The notes: generated from the letters alone by a model not told the origin. Positions 26,447 to 36,474 are shown, counted from the first letter of the stretch. The stretch: DNA of 64,000 nucleotides from [Muricauda] lutisoli (nom. illeg.) (GCF_017313105.1 NZ_JAFLND010000005.1:41698-105697); one strand, 5' to 3'. Made by a program: numbers and translations.

Positions 26447-28108
26447 TTATTTCAGATACCCTTCTGGAATCTGTCTTGCCTTGGTCAAGTCTTCAAAGGC
26501 TTTCCCAATGCGCAGTAAATGCGCTTCTGAAAATGGTTTTCCGATAAAGGTCAAACTCTCGGGCTCACCACTGGTTTTATATCCCATGGGAACAGTAATG
26601 GCAGGATATTCCGCCACAGCTGCGTAGCCTGCATGGTAATTATTGATACTCAACACGGCATCAAGGTCTTTTTCTTCCATGACCTTGAAAAAGGCTCTTC
26701 CCGATTCTTTTAGGTCCTTCTTAATTTTCTCAAACTGCTCCACTGTAGTCGAGTCGGCCAAAATACCGTCAAAACGGGCCTGTCCATAAGGTATCCTTAC
26801 CAAAGAGTCTTGTTTGTTAAAGGTTACAACATCTTCAACCGACTCCACTTGTACAACATCCTTATTTTTAACTTGAGACCTTAAGTAGGCAGGCAAATCC
26901 TGCTCCATATCCAGATTCAATAAAGTGGTAAAACCATCCAAGGGAATGTTCTCTCCTTCAAATTCCACTATTTGTGCACCAGCTTCCCTTAAAGCTTCTA
27001 CATTGGCAGCATAAATGGAATCTCGCTCCATTAAGTTTTTCATTGCTCCCAAACGGACTTTCCCAAAAGGTTCTGGATGCATCCAAGCGGATAAAATGCC
27101 CGGCTCGGCACTTACGGATTTATAATCGGCTTCATCCTTCCCCAGCATGGCATCCAACAAAATGGCATTATCCGTTACATTTTTAGTCATTGGACCCGGG
27201 GTATCCAAAGTACTGGAAATAGGTACGATTCCTGTTCGGCTCAGTAACCCGATGGTCGGTTTTAGGCCAACCACAGAATTTTGGCTGGACGGTGAAAGAA
27301 TAGAACCTGAAGTTTCGGTTCCAACTGCACCAACAGCATAATTGGCTGCAGTGGAGGTTCCGCTACCTGCACTGGAGCCACCTGTATCAAAAATTCTCCT
27401 TCCGTAGGGATTTAGGGTTTGTCCACCCACAGCACTTTGACCGTTCGGGCAAACCCCACAGATAAAATTGGCCCACTCACTCAAATTCGCCTTACCTAAA
27501 ATAAGTGCTCCTTTTTGTTTTAACCGTTCTACAATAAAAGCATCATCGGTCTGGTTGTCCATCAGCGCGATAGCCCCCGCAGTAGTCTTCATTTCTTCGG
27601 TTCCAATATTATCCTTCAATAAAATGGGCATACCATAAATAGGATGGTGATCTCCTTTGCTTTCATCCAGCTTACGGGCCTCTTCGAGCACATTGGGATT
27701 CAATGCAATAATGGTATTGAGTGTGGTTCTATTGGGCAGTTCGTACTTGTAAATTCGATGGAGATAAAAAAGCACCAAATCTTCATAGGTAAAGGTCCCT
27801 TCATCGATATGGGTTTGAACGGTAGGGATATCTTGCTCCAATACCAAAGGTTTTATTTTCTCATATTGTGCTTCTGTGAACTGCGATACTTCATCATAAA
27901 GAGGCAAAAACACTTCGTTTTTATCAAGCACCTTACTTTGGATGAATTTATAGCGCATCCGCCTGTTCTCATTATCTGCACTTGCGGCTACCTCGGCCGA
28001 ATCATTATATGGAGTCCAAAGAACAACTTCTTCCTTCGGTTCTGCTTCTATTTGTTTACAGGAAATAAATCCGATCAATAAAAAGGAACATAGTAGGTAT
28101 TTATACAT
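26447..28108 (-). CDS. Amidase-signature family lipoprotein
   Basis: 553 residues with lipobox LIGFISC at the N-terminus. The amidase signature is clear: catalytic Lys in PILLKDNIGT, the Gly/Ser-rich GGSSAGSGTS, and the nucleophile segment GTETSGSILSPSS, giving the Ser-cisSer-Lys triad. These enzymes hydrolyse amides; exported ones in Bacteroidota act on unknown periplasmic substrates, and GatA is excluded by the signal peptide and the missing gatB/gatC. An N-terminal helical extension of about 110 residues precedes the domain. It lies between ftsY and rimO on the same strand and may share their transcript. Confidence 0.92.
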   Translation of the reverse strand: MYKYLLCSFLLIGFISCKQIEAEPKEEVVLWTPYNDSAEVAASADNENRRMRYKFIQSKVLDKNEVFLPLYDEVSQFTEAQYEKIKPLVLEQDIPTVQTHIDEGTFTYEDLVLFYLHRIYKYELPNRTTLNTIIALNPNVLEEARKLDESKGDHHPIYGMPILLKDNIGTEEMKTTAGAIALMDNQTDDAFIVERLKQKGALILGKANLSEWANFICGVCPNGQSAVGGQTLNPYGRRIFDTGGSSAGSGTSTAANYAVGAVGTETSGSILSPSSQNSVVGLKPTIGLLSRTGIVPISSTLDTPGPMTKNVTDNAILLDAMLGKDEADYKSVSAEPGILSAWMHPEPFGKVRLGAMKNLMERDSIYAANVEALREAGAQIVEFEGENIPLDGFTTLLNLDMEQDLPAYLRSQVKNKDVVQVESVEDVVTFNKQDSLVRIPYGQARFDGILADSTTVEQFEKIKKDLKESGRAFFKVMEEKDLDAVLSINNYHAGYAAVAEYPAITVPMGYKTSGEPESLTFIGKPFSEAHLLRIGKAFEDLTKARQIPEGYLK

Positions 28109-28114
28109 AGCAAT

Positions 28115-29071
28115 TTAAATATTAAAGAATGAATCTACGAATTCATATTTGTTGAACACTTGAAGGTCTTCGATTCCTTCGCCTACTCCGATATATTTTA
28201 CGGGAATCTGGAATTGGTCGGAGATTCCAATAACAACTCCTCCTTTTGCGGTCCCATCCAATTTGGTCACAGCCAAACTAGTAACCTCAGTGGCCTTGGT
28301 AAATTGTTTGGCCTGCTCAAAGGCATTTTGTCCTGTTGAGCCATCAAGTACCAAAAGTACCTCGTGGGGTGCATCCGGCACCACTTTTTGCATCACGCGC
28401 TTTACCTTGGAAAGCTCGTTCATTAAATTCACCTTATTATGTAAACGACCGGCAGTATCCACCAAAACCACGTCAGCCTTTTCAGCAACGGCCGAATTTA
28501 AGGTGTCGAAAGCAACGGATGCAGGATCGCTTCCCATTTTTTGTTTTACAATAGGTACGTCCACGCGTTTTGCCCAAACTTCCAATTGGTCAATGGCAGC
28601 AGCACGGAAGGTATCCGCAGCTCCCAGAACAACTTTCAATCCGTTGGCCTTAAACTTATGGGCCAGTTTACCAATGGTAGTTGTTTTACCCACCCCGTTT
28701 ACGCCCACCACCATGATAACATATGGTTTTTTGTCCTTTGGAACAGTAATTTCGGTGTCTTCGCCTGAGTTGGTCTCCGAAAGCAAGCCAGCGATTTCTT
28801 CACGAAGAATGGTATTGAGTTCGTCCGTACCCATGTATTTGTCACGGGAAACACGCTCTTCAATGCGTTCGATTATTTTTAAGGTAGTATTGACTCCGAC
28901 ATCGGAAGTGACCAAAACCTCTTCCAAGTTATCCAATACTTCATCATCTACTTTGGATTTACCTGCAACGGCCTTGCCCAGTTTACCAAAAAAACTGGTT
29001 TTGGATTTTTCGAGCCCTTTATCCAAGGTCTCTTTTTTATCCTTTGAAAATATATTTTTGAATAAGCTCAT
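28115..29071 (-). CDS. ftsY: Signal recognition particle receptor FtsY
   Basis: 318 residues from MSLFKNIFSKDKKE, 8 codons inside the longest frame. The N domain is helical; the G domain has GVNGVGKTTTIGKLA (G1), DTFRAAAIDQL (G2), VDTAGRLHNK (G3), TKLDGTAKGG (G4) and the closing GVGEGIEDLQVF. The acidic A domain is nearly absent, as in most Bacteroidota. It is the SRP receptor GTPase that docks ribosomes at the translocon. It is normally downstream of rpmB-rpmG-DUF4295; here a plus-strand gene separates them. Confidence 0.96.
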   Translation of the reverse strand: MSLFKNIFSKDKKETLDKGLEKSKTSFFGKLGKAVAGKSKVDDEVLDNLEEVLVTSDVGVNTTLKIIERIEERVSRDKYMGTDELNTILREEIAGLLSETNSGEDTEITVPKDKKPYVIMVVGVNGVGKTTTIGKLAHKFKANGLKVVLGAADTFRAAAIDQLEVWAKRVDVPIVKQKMGSDPASVAFDTLNSAVAEKADVVLVDTAGRLHNKVNLMNELSKVKRVMQKVVPDAPHEVLLVLDGSTGQNAFEQAKQFTKATEVTSLAVTKLDGTAKGGVVIGISDQFQIPVKYIGVGEGIEDLQVFNKYEFVDSFFNI

Positions 29072-29294
29072 CCTATGTTCTTTGAGAATGATCAAAGATA
29101 GGAAAGTAAGGGGAGTTTTGTTAAATCAATTTTGGTTGAAAATAAGGTAAATAGTTAGACATAACGAGTTTTTATAAAATCCAGCAAACCACATAATACC
29201 AGAACCTTACCGATATAATGCACAGGTACACAACATTTATTAGAGTGCCTACAGATAACTGGATACTTTTAACACAATTAAGATTCCAATAATT

Positions 29295-31181
29295 TTGATA
29301 CAACCTCCAATAAAAATAATCTTCTTGGCAATATTGTGCCTTATTACAGCAACTTCTAGGGCACAAGAAACGTTTTCCGATACATTTAGCTCTGTATCCT
29401 ATTCGAATAACGACGGCTCCCAAAACTGGTCTACCAATTGGCTGGAATACAATGACAACAACGATCCTGCCAATGGCTATATCAGTATTAATAACGATGA
29501 ATTAAGGTTTAGATATATTTGGTCAGAGAATATAAGGCGTTCTGCCGATTTAAGTTCGTACTATACCGCCTCTCTGTCTTTTGATTGGCGAACATCGAGC
29601 CTTGAATCGGGCGAGACATTGGTTATACAAATATCCTCGGACGGTTCTTCGTTTACCACTTTAGATACTTTTTCTGGTACTCAAAGTGGCACGTTCGACC
29701 AAGATATTACCGCTTACATATCCAGTAATACCACCATTCGTTTTAGAAAAGGGGGAAATGATTGGTCTGGAAACGATGATCGCACCTATATAGACAATAT
29801 TATTATTTCCACTACATCTGTTCCTCAAACAGATACAGATGCGGATGGGGTTATTGATGCTGTGGATCTAGATGATGACAATGATGGCATTACCGATGAA
29901 GAAGAATATTGTTCCTCCATAAACGCTTCTTTTCTAACTTCTTCGGATGTGGGAGAGAGATCCGTGGTTATCAACCATACGGATACAGAATACTTAAGGC
30001 TTGATTTTTCATCTATGGACAATTCTTTTCAGTTGGACATTAATGGATCTACCGTCCATCCTTCTGTGCTGGAATTTGAAAATGGGGCATTGGATGCAGG
30101 AGACGAATACTTTGTATTTCAATCAGATGGCAGCTTTATAAGTCAACCATGGGTGGCAAATTCCAACGGAATTCCAAGATTACGACTGGTCGTTAATGAA
30201 TATGGGCAAATCAATTTGTACGGTAGTAGAAATACAACCTCTACAACATTGGAACTCATGGAAGCACAAAGCGGTACTCCTTTTAATACCATTACTTGGG
30301 TACCTGGGAACAATAATACTTTCACACTGACCAATCAGCAAGGGCCCGGCCCAGAAGGATTTACAGGGGAACTGTTTGCTAGTGCCATTTGTGATACGGA
30401 TGGAGACGGCATTAGCAATCATTTGGACCTTGATTCTGACAACGATGGCATATATGATCTTATGGAGGCAGGGGCTTTAAACGAAGTCGGAGTTTCGGAT
30501 GCCAATAATGATGGTGTCATCGATGGAGCTACTTCAAGTTCAGGTTCCAATGGTCTTTTTAATGTTTTGGAAGATACAGATACAGCGTATGCCATCCTTT
30601 CCTATTCCATTTTAGACTCCGATTCCGACGGAAACTACGATGCATATGCACTAGATGCCGATGGTGATGGATGTTATGATACGCGAGAGGCAGGGTTTAC
30701 CGACAACAATAATGATGGATATTTAGGGCCCAATCCGGTTCTTATTGATTCCAATGGTCTAGTCACAAGCGGCTCTGATGGATATTCAGCTCCTGCCGAT
30801 AACGATTCCAATACAACCTATGATTACAGGGAGGCAGGCGCCGCCCCTACTATTACATCCCAACCGGTAGATACAACTACGTGTCCGGGATGCTCGACGA
30901 CCGTATCCGCTTCGGTTGTTGCCGATAAATTCCAATGGCAATATTATAATGGTAGTACTTGGGTAGACCTTACAGATCTTGGCGTTTATTCGGGTACGTC
31001 CACCAATACCTTGACCATTACCAATCCCACTGTCAACGAAAACAACACACAATATCGGTTGCAGGCTAGCAACGATGCCTTTATCTGTAGTTCCACAACA
31101 AGCAATACAGTGACATTGACCCTTCATGTAAACACAGTTGTCAGCAACCGAAGAATTACCTACAGGGTCAATAAAAACTAA
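29295..31181 (+). CDS. Exported TSP3-repeat protein
   Basis: About 628 residues. Signal peptide [19 protein letters not shown], a beta-rich N-terminal domain, then thrombospondin-3-type calcium motifs ([20 protein letters not shown] near 177-196, [20 protein letters not shown] near 367-386, further ones to about 490) and a C-terminal Ig-like domain. The end, [13 protein letters not shown], is not a standard T9SS type A or B sorting domain. The start is uncertain: no ATG precedes the signal, TTG at 29295 is used here, and the promoter-like word TAATTTTG (29290-29297) overlaps it. It stands alone on the plus strand amid minus-strand housekeeping genes. Confidence 0.75.
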   Translation: MIQPPIKIIFLAILCLITATSRAQETFSDTFSSVSYSNNDGSQNWSTNWLEYNDNNDPANGYISINNDELRFRYIWSENIRRSADLSSYYTASLSFDWRTSSLESGETLVIQISSDGSSFTTLDTFSGTQSGTFDQDITAYISSNTTIRFRKGGNDWSGNDDRTYIDNIIISTTSVPQTDTDADGVIDAVDLDDDNDGITDEEEYCSSINASFLTSSDVGERSVVINHTDTEYLRLDFSSMDNSFQLDINGSTVHPSVLEFENGALDAGDEYFVFQSDGSFISQPWVANSNGIPRLRLVVNEYGQINLYGSRNTTSTTLELMEAQSGTPFNTITWVPGNNNTFTLTNQQGPGPEGFTGELFASAICDTDGDGISNHLDLDSDNDGIYDLMEAGALNEVGVSDANNDGVIDGATSSSGSNGLFNVLEDTDTAYAILSYSILDSDSDGNYDAYALDADGDGCYDTREAGFTDNNNDGYLGPNPVLIDSNGLVTSGSDGYSAPADNDSNTTYDYREAGAAPTITSQPVDTTTCPGCSTTVSASVVADKFQWQYYNGSTWVDLTDLGVYSGTSTNTLTITNPTVNENNTQYRLQASNDAFICSSTTSNTVTLTLHVNTVVSNRRITYRVNKN

Positions 31182-31195
31182 AAACATTACTTCAT

Positions 31196-31221
31196 AAAAA
31201 AAGCCGCTATAAAGCGGCTTT
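31196..31221 (-). terminator. Terminator of the rpmB-rpmG-DUF4295 operon
   Basis: AAGCCGCT (31201-31208), loop ATAA, AGCGGCTT (31213-31220); on the minus strand it is followed by a T-run (A at 31196-31202 on the plus strand). Confidence 0.88.
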
Positions 31222-31244
31222 GATATGGTGTAAGGAAATGCTCC

Positions 31245-31397
31245 TTATTTGCTGTTCAACCAGTCATTGACCATTTCTGGTGGCATAACAGACTCTACGA
31301 AAGTGTATGCTCCAGTTTTAGGAGACTTGACCATTTTAATGGCCTTTGTCAATCTTTTTGATGATGACTGAAGTGTTGCTACTGTTTTCTTTGCCAT
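31245..31397 (-). CDS. DUF4295 small basic protein
   Basis: 50 residues, translated by hand: starts MAKKTVATLQSSSKRLTK and ends MPPEMVNDWLNSK. DUF4295 proteins occur almost only in Bacteroidota, directly after rpmG, and are ribosome-linked small basic proteins of unknown exact role. It is 37 bp after rpmG, with the operon terminator just behind it. The gene is a good phylum marker. Confidence 0.92.
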   Translation of the reverse strand: MAKKTVATLQSSSKRLTKAIKMVKSPKTGAYTFVESVMPPEMVNDWLNSK

Positions 31398-31434
31398 GGT
31401 TTATATTTTTCTGCCTTTTACTTTGAAAAAGCTA

Positions 31435-31617
31435 TTACTTAATTTCTTTATGAACGGTCATACGCTTAAGGATAGGATTGTACTTTTTGATTTCCATCCT
31501 ATCTGGCGTGTTCTTTTTGTTCTTGGTGGTAATATACCTAGAAGTACCTGGCATACCAGATTCTTTGTGTTCTGTACACTCTAAAATTACCTGAACCCTA
31601 TTTCCTTTCTTTGCCAT
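31435..31617 (-). CDS. rpmG: 50S ribosomal protein L33
   Basis: 60 residues, [18 protein letters not shown] to the end [10 protein letters not shown], the usual L33 length and pattern ([22 protein letters not shown]). Only one Cys is present, so this is a zinc-free (C-) form. It is a component of the large subunit near the E site. It lies in the rpmB-rpmG-DUF4295 unit. Confidence 0.97.
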   Translation of the reverse strand: MAKKGNRVQVILECTEHKESGMPGTSRYITTKNKKNTPDRMEIKKYNPILKRMTVHKEIK

Positions 31618-31645
31618 TGTATTGTACTTAAAATGCTTTTACAAC

Positions 31646-31873
31646 TTACTTTTTGGAATTGATTTCCTTCAAGACAGCAGAGATTCCTTTTTTGTTGATG
31701 ATTTTCAACCCACGGGCAGAAACGTTCAAGGTTACCCAACGATCTTCCTCAGGAATATAAAATCTCTTCTTGGAGACATTCGCATCGAATCTCCTTTTAG
31801 TCTTATTGATAGAAAAGGAAACGTTGTTTCCAAACATCACCTTTTTTCCTGTTACTTCACAAACTTTAGACAT
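31646..31873 (-). CDS. rpmB: 50S ribosomal protein L28
   Basis: 75 residues, MSKVCEVTGKKVMFGNNVS, then the L28 pattern RRFDANVSKKRFYIPEE and LNVSARGLKIINKKG. Lacks the zinc cysteine pairs (one Cys only). First gene of the operon, 36 nt behind a strong promoter at 31909-31939. Confidence 0.97.
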   Translation of the reverse strand: MSKVCEVTGKKVMFGNNVSFSINKTKRRFDANVSKKRFYIPEEDRWVTLNVSARGLKIINKKGISAVLKEINSKK

Positions 31874-31908
31874 CTCCCTAACTATTTGAGTGATTTTATT
31901 GAGGCTGC

Positions 31909-31939
31909 AAATTTATACCATTTTAATGGGACGTACAAA
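31909..31939 (-). promoter_or_regulatory. Promoter of the rpmB operon
   Basis: On the minus strand: -33 TTTG (31939-31936), exactly 19 bp, then -7 TAAATTTG (31916-31909). This is the best match to the Bacteroidota housekeeping promoter in the window; transcription would start near 31902. Confidence 0.85.
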
Positions 31940-31947
31940 ATTCTTTT

Positions 31948-33198
31948 TCAGAAATTTAAAATTTCTTTGTACAACAGCTCAAAAGCCTTGTTTACAGACT
32001 TTTTCACAACCCTTTCCCTGTGTCTGCCCATACTGAATTTTTGGGCAAAAGTTCCATTTGGGGTGCTTATCCCTATATATACCGTTCCCACCTCGGCATC
32101 GGAGTCGCCTTTTGTAGGACCAGCATTGCCCGTTGTGGAAATGGCAAAATCGGATTTCAGTTTGTTTTTTACGTTATCGGCCATGGCAACCGCAACGGCT
32201 TCGCTAACTACGGAGTGTTTGTCAATCAATTCTTGCGGCACTCCCAACAAATTTACTTTGACCTCTGTTGCATAGCACACCATACTGCCCTTAAAGTAGT
32301 TGGAAGCTCCCGGTACCGAAGTAATTCGTTCTGCAATACTTCCTCCCGTAAAACTTTCCGCGGTGGCCAAGGTCATTTTTCTGTCGGTCAATAAAGTTCC
32401 TATTTGCTTTTCTACACGTCCATCTTCCTCTTCCTCTCCATAAATAATATCCCCTATAAGAGGATAAAGCTTTTTCACTTGCTCCTCAATACCTGTCATT
32501 AAGGCATCTTTATTATCCCCTTTGGCAGAAAGACGCAATCTTACACTACCGATGCTGGGCAGATAAGCAAATTTTATAAAGGACGGCAAATTATTTTCCC
32601 ACTCTTCCAGTTTATCTGCTATTGCACTCTCGCCCAGTCCATACGTCATGATGGTCTTATGGACAATATGAGGTCGGTGGTATTCTTCCACGATTTTGGG
32701 CAGAACCGATTTGGTCATGAGGTTTTTCATCTCGTAGGGCACTCCTGGAAGGGAAACAAAGGCGGTTTCACCTTTTTTCATCCAAATTCCCGGTGCCGTA
32801 CCAAACTCATTGTGCAGTACGGTGGCTTTTGAGGGTACCATGGCCTGCTCCCTGTTCAAGTCCGAAATGGGCGTAGTGATGTATTTTCTAAAAAGTTCCT
32901 CTATATGATTTAAGACCGCTTCGTTCCTAACCAATTCATCCTCAAAAAATTCACAAAGGGTGTGTTTGGTTACATCATCTTTAGTTGGCCCCAGACCACC
33001 GGTGACAATAACCACCGAGGAACGCTCACCAGCTTCCTTTAGGGATTTTAGTATATGCTCCTTTTGATCTTGAACTGAGGTGATTTGATAGACAGAAACC
33101 CCAATCTTGTTCAGCTCTTTGGAAATAAACGCTGAATTGGTATCCACTATCTGACCAATGAGGATTTCATCCCCAATGGTTATGATCTCGGCTTGCAT
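31948..33198 (-). CDS. cinA: CinA-family protein (competence/damage-inducible)
   Basis: 416 residues. The N-terminal MoCF-like domain ([20 protein letters not shown], given in part; [13 protein letters not shown]) hydrolyses ADP-ribose-type pyrophosphates in relatives, and the C-terminal CinA/PncC domain ([28 protein letters not shown] [14 protein letters not shown]) is a nicotinamide-mononucleotide deamidase. Both serve pyridine-nucleotide repair and recycling. The Hpt gene stops directly before its ATG, so they are co-transcribed. No recA adjoins, so competence induction is not implied. Confidence 0.95.
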   Translation of the reverse strand: MQAEIITIGDEILIGQIVDTNSAFISKELNKIGVSVYQITSVQDQKEHILKSLKEAGERSSVVIVTGGLGPTKDDVTKHTLCEFFEDELVRNEAVLNHIEELFRKYITTPISDLNREQAMVPSKATVLHNEFGTAPGIWMKKGETAFVSLPGVPYEMKNLMTKSVLPKIVEEYHRPHIVHKTIMTYGLGESAIADKLEEWENNLPSFIKFAYLPSIGSVRLRLSAKGDNKDALMTGIEEQVKKLYPLIGDIIYGEEEEDGRVEKQIGTLLTDRKMTLATAESFTGGSIAERITSVPGASNYFKGSMVCYATEVKVNLLGVPQELIDKHSVVSEAVAVAMADNVKNKLKSDFAISTTGNAGPTKGDSDAEVGTVYIGISTPNGTFAQKFSMGRHRERVVKKSVNKAFELLYKEILNF

Positions 33199-33537
33199 CT
33201 ATAGGTCGAAGTCGTTTTTAAGTTCAGCAACCACTTGGAGCACATCCTTTTTAAGAATTGGGAATTTCGCTTCAATTTCCTCCATACTTCCCGTTGTTTT
33301 CCCCAAAGTCTCTATTTCAAGCGCCTTGGCCCTTGTTTGCTCCATGCCCAAAATATCCACATTGGGTTTAATCTTGTGCGCCAGCTTATATATGTTTTCG
33401 TAGTCCTTGCCATTGATAGCTTTTTCAAGACCTTCCAAGTCTTCTGGGACTTCTTCCAAAAACACAGAAATTACAGAAGTGATGAAATCCTCATCCCCTT
33501 CCGCCATTTCATTTATTTTATCGAGGTTGTATATCAT
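33199..33537 (-). CDS. Histidine phosphotransfer (Hpt) domain protein
   Basis: 112 residues, all helical, with the Hpt signature around H54 (YKLAHKIKPNVDILGM). A free-standing Hpt relays phosphate between a hybrid kinase and a response regulator. No kinase or receiver gene is within the window, so its partners are elsewhere. It overlaps the FAH-hydrolase stop by one base and abuts cinA. Confidence 0.88.
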   Translation of the reverse strand: MIYNLDKINEMAEGDEDFITSVISVFLEEVPEDLEGLEKAINGKDYENIYKLAHKIKPNVDILGMEQTRAKALEIETLGKTTGSMEEIEAKFPILKKDVLQVVAELKNDFDL

Positions 33538-34148
33538 TATTTTACATTAATATCAAACAGTTGCTCTCCTTCCAAAGTACCGACAAGGTAGTCATTTGGG
33601 CTTACTTTACCAACACCTGCAGGGGTGCCCGTGAAAATGATGTCTCCCTTTTTTAGCATAAAATAGGTGGATACATGCGCAATGATTTCATCTATCTTCC
33701 ACAGCATCAAAGCAGTGTTTCCCTCTTGAACCGTTTCACCGTTTTTGGACAATGAAAAATTCAAGTTATCGATGTCGGCGAATTTATCTTTGGAAACCCA
33801 TTTTCCTACTACAGCAGCGCCGTCAAAACCTTTGGCTTTTTCCCAGGGCAAGCCTTTGGATTTTAATTTGGATTGAAGATCTCTTGCGGTGAAATCTATT
33901 CCCAGGCCTATTTCATCATAATACTTATGGGCAAATTCCCTAGAAATATGTTTTCCCACTTTTTTGATTTTCACCAAGACTTCCACTTCATAGTGTACAT
34001 CTTCGGAAAATTCTGGAATATAAAAATCCTGCTCTTTGGGTAAAATGGCAGAATCGGGTTTTATAAAAACCACAGGCTCATCTGGACGTTCGTTGCTCAG
34101 CTCATTGATATGATCTACATAATTACGTCCTATACAAATCAGTTTCAT
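33537..34148 (-). CDS. Fumarylacetoacetate hydrolase (FAH) family protein
   Basis: 203 residues, the short single-domain FAH type. It shows KLICIGRNYVDHINEL, PVVFIKPDSAIL, the metal-site EVEVLVKIKKVGKHI, DFTARDLQ, and the closing DIIFTGTPAGVGKVSPNDYL. Members act as acylpyruvases, oxaloacetate decarboxylases or tautomerases. It starts the Hpt-cinA run and follows the exonuclease by 33 bp. Exact reaction uncertain; acylpyruvase or oxaloacetate decarboxylase is most likely for this length. Confidence 0.9.
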   Translation of the reverse strand: MKLICIGRNYVDHINELSNERPDEPVVFIKPDSAILPKEQDFYIPEFSEDVHYEVEVLVKIKKVGKHISREFAHKYYDEIGLGIDFTARDLQSKLKSKGLPWEKAKGFDGAAVVGKWVSKDKFADIDNLNFSLSKNGETVQEGNTALMLWKIDEIIAHVSTYFMLKKGDIIFTGTPAGVGKVSPNDYLVGTLEGEQLFDINVK

Positions 34149-34181
34149 AATTTGCTTATGGGGTTAGGCTATTTGTTATTC

Positions 34182-34955
34182 TTAAAATTTATTGTTGAGC
34201 TTGCTCAACTTAATTTGGGTAAGCACCTTTTTGGTGTACAGTGGGAAATCGGCATTCAAGATCCAACCAAAATAGCCTGGTTCTTTTTCCATCACCTCAT
34301 CCACTGTTTTTCCTTTGTGCTTACCGAAAGAAAAAATCGGATTGTCGTTTTCATCCACACCGATAAAACCGGCAAAATCGAGGTTTTGCCTTCTGGTAGT
34401 GAATTCGGATAGTTTTTTTATGTCGTTTTCCAAATCCGGATACCGTTCCAACTGTGCCAATAAGACCTCATAAGTGGCCATGGTATCCGCTTCGGCACTA
34501 TGGGCATCGTCCAAATTCTTATCGCAATAGAATTTATAGGCTGCTTCCAACGTCCGCTTTTCCATTTTATGGAAGATGGTCTGCACATCCACGGAGACCA
34601 TGCTCTTCATATCAAAATCCACATCGGCACGGAGCATCTCCTCTGCCAACAATGGAATGTCGAACCGATCTGAGTTAAATCCAGCCAGATCACTATCGCG
34701 AATCATCGCATAAATATCCTTGGACAATTGCTTGAATGTTGGTTCGTTGGCCACTTTTTCATCGGAAATTCCATGAATGGCCTCGGATTCAGGTGGAATT
34801 GGCATTTCCGGATTCACCAACCATGTCCTGCTCTCTTTGTTTCCGTTGGGAAAAACCTTCAGGATGGAAATTTCAACAATTCTATCCTTGGCGACATTGG
34901 TACCGGTGGTTTCCAAGTCAAAAAAGCAAATAGGTTTGGTCAATTGTAACTGCAT
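34182..34955 (-). CDS. DnaQ-like 3'-5' exonuclease with C-terminal ExoX-type domain
   Basis: 257 residues. DEDDh exonuclease: ExoI D-L-E in CFFDLETTG, ExoII in LAGFNSDRFDIPLL, ExoIII in DAHSAEADTMATYEV (His, Asp). After about residue 185 a small extra domain, IFSFGKHKGKTVDEV then PGYFGWILNADFP, resembles the C-terminal module of ExoX-like and related nucleases. It probably proof-reads or trims DNA ends. It could also be annotated as a DNA polymerase III epsilon subunit; no polymerase domain is attached. Confidence 0.88.
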   Translation of the reverse strand: MQLQLTKPICFFDLETTGTNVAKDRIVEISILKVFPNGNKESRTWLVNPEMPIPPESEAIHGISDEKVANEPTFKQLSKDIYAMIRDSDLAGFNSDRFDIPLLAEEMLRADVDFDMKSMVSVDVQTIFHKMEKRTLEAAYKFYCDKNLDDAHSAEADTMATYEVLLAQLERYPDLENDIKKLSEFTTRRQNLDFAGFIGVDENDNPIFSFGKHKGKTVDEVMEKEPGYFGWILNADFPLYTKKVLTQIKLSKLNNKF

Positions 34956-35027
34956 GTGGGGATTTTTAAATAAAATTCACTTGGCTTCTAAATTAAGAAT
35001 AGTGAAAGGAATACAGGTCGTTTTCCT

Positions 35028-36395
35028 TTATATTTCCCTATTTATGTCCCAAGCCTCCAGATAATCGGCCACTGCTTTTACGAACATTCCGCCCAATGCA
35101 CCGTTCACCACACGATGGTCGTAACTGTGCGATAGGTACATTTTACTGCGAATACCGATATACTCTCCTTGATCTGTCTCTATAACCGATGGCATTTTAC
35201 GAATTGCGCCCAAGGCAAGAATCCCCACTTGTGGCTGATTGATGATCGGCGTACCGAAGACACTTCCGAAGGAACCAACGTTGGTCACTGTATAGGTGCC
35301 GTCCTTGATTTCATCGGGCTTTAACTGATTGTTCCTTGCCCTATTGGCCAGGTCGTTCACGGTTTTGGCCATTCCCACCAAGTTCAATTGGTCTGCATTT
35401 TTGATAACAGGTACGATCAAATTGCCATCGGGAAGCGCTGCTGCCATCCCCAAGTTGATGTTCTTCTTTTTAATGACCTTGTCCCCATCCAACGAGATGT
35501 TCATCATTGGATATTTTTTAAGGGCCATGGCCACGGCTTCCATAAATATGGGTGTAAAGGTCAGTTTTTCCCCTTCGCGCTCTTGGAAAGCATTTTTAAC
35601 TTTATTTCTCCAGTTGACCACATTGGTCACGTCCACTTCCACAAAACTCTGTACGTGTGCAGAGGTTGATATACTCTCGATCATATGGTGGGCGATCAGC
35701 TTGCCCATACGGGTCAACGGAATTACCTCGTCCCCTGCCCCAACCTGGACTTTGGATTCTTTGGGTTTCTCCGCTACCGTCTCTTTAGGCGCCAGAGGTG
35801 TGGCCGCCTTTTCGGCTTTGGTTTCGTGTTGTGGGCTAACGGTTTCGGTTTTGGCCTCGCTTCCATTGGAACGGCTTTCCAAATAAGCCATTATATCGTT
35901 CTTGGTGACCCTACCTTCTTTGCCGGTGCCGGCGATGGCCTCCAATTCATCCATGGAAACGTTCTCTTCTTTGGCTATGTTCTTTACCAAAGGGGAATAA
36001 AATCGTTCAGAACTTGAAAAATCGGGTGCGGGTGCGGATACGGATTCCTTGACCCCGGCCATTTGGGCTTCCAGTTCACCCGCATGGACCTCAGCGGGCG
36101 CCTCTTCCACAACTTCCTCTTCTGCACTGGCTTCAACGGCATTGTCCACGTCACCCTCGATTTGAATCACAGCGACAACTTCGCCCACTTTTACAACGTC
36201 ATCTACATCGAACCGCTTTTCCAACAGTACACCATCCACTTCACTGGGAACTTCAGAATCCACTTTATCCGTGGCAATTTCGAAGACGGCTTCGTCCATC
36301 TCAATGGTGTCCCCTACTTCCTTCAACCAGTTGGTCAAGGTAGCTTCAGCAACACTTTCTCCCATTTGCGGTAATTTCAATTCAAATTTTGACAT
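35028..36395 (-). CDS. Lipoyl-dependent 2-oxoacid dehydrogenase E2 (branched-chain type)
   Basis: 455 residues from MSKFELKLPQMGES. Lipoyl domain with modified Lys44 (ATDKVDSEVPS), an acidic Ala/Glu linker, the E1/E3-binding domain (about 130-170, FYSPLVKNIAKEENV), a second linker, and the catalytic acetyltransferase domain with DHRVVNG and TVTNVGSFG. The lone lipoyl domain and PIINQPQVGILALG fit the branched-chain 2-oxoacid E2 rather than pyruvate E2; 2-oxoglutarate is an alternative. E1 and E3 genes are not adjacent. Confidence 0.9.
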   Translation of the reverse strand: MSKFELKLPQMGESVAEATLTNWLKEVGDTIEMDEAVFEIATDKVDSEVPSEVDGVLLEKRFDVDDVVKVGEVVAVIQIEGDVDNAVEASAEEEVVEEAPAEVHAGELEAQMAGVKESVSAPAPDFSSSERFYSPLVKNIAKEENVSMDELEAIAGTGKEGRVTKNDIMAYLESRSNGSEAKTETVSPQHETKAEKAATPLAPKETVAEKPKESKVQVGAGDEVIPLTRMGKLIAHHMIESISTSAHVQSFVEVDVTNVVNWRNKVKNAFQEREGEKLTFTPIFMEAVAMALKKYPMMNISLDGDKVIKKKNINLGMAAALPDGNLIVPVIKNADQLNLVGMAKTVNDLANRARNNQLKPDEIKDGTYTVTNVGSFGSVFGTPIINQPQVGILALGAIRKMPSVIETDQGEYIGIRSKMYLSHSYDHRVVNGALGGMFVKAVADYLEAWDINREI

Positions 36396-36474
36396 ATTCG
36401 TATTTATCAAAGTGATTTTGATTTGTATTTTACAAAAATACTAAAGAAATCGACTTATTTTTGATTTATGTTCA

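Noticed and set aside
28263..29150. A 295-residue plus-strand reading frame opposite ftsY
   Set aside because: It is antisense to a clear ftsY, rich in Ser/Thr/Pro as expected of a shadow frame, and matches no family.
31948..33198. CinA as evidence for a competence operon
   Set aside because: No recA or com genes nearby; the protein fits pyridine-nucleotide recycling.
35329..35886. A 185-residue plus-strand frame opposite the E2 gene
   Set aside because: Antisense shadow of the strongly conserved catalytic domain.
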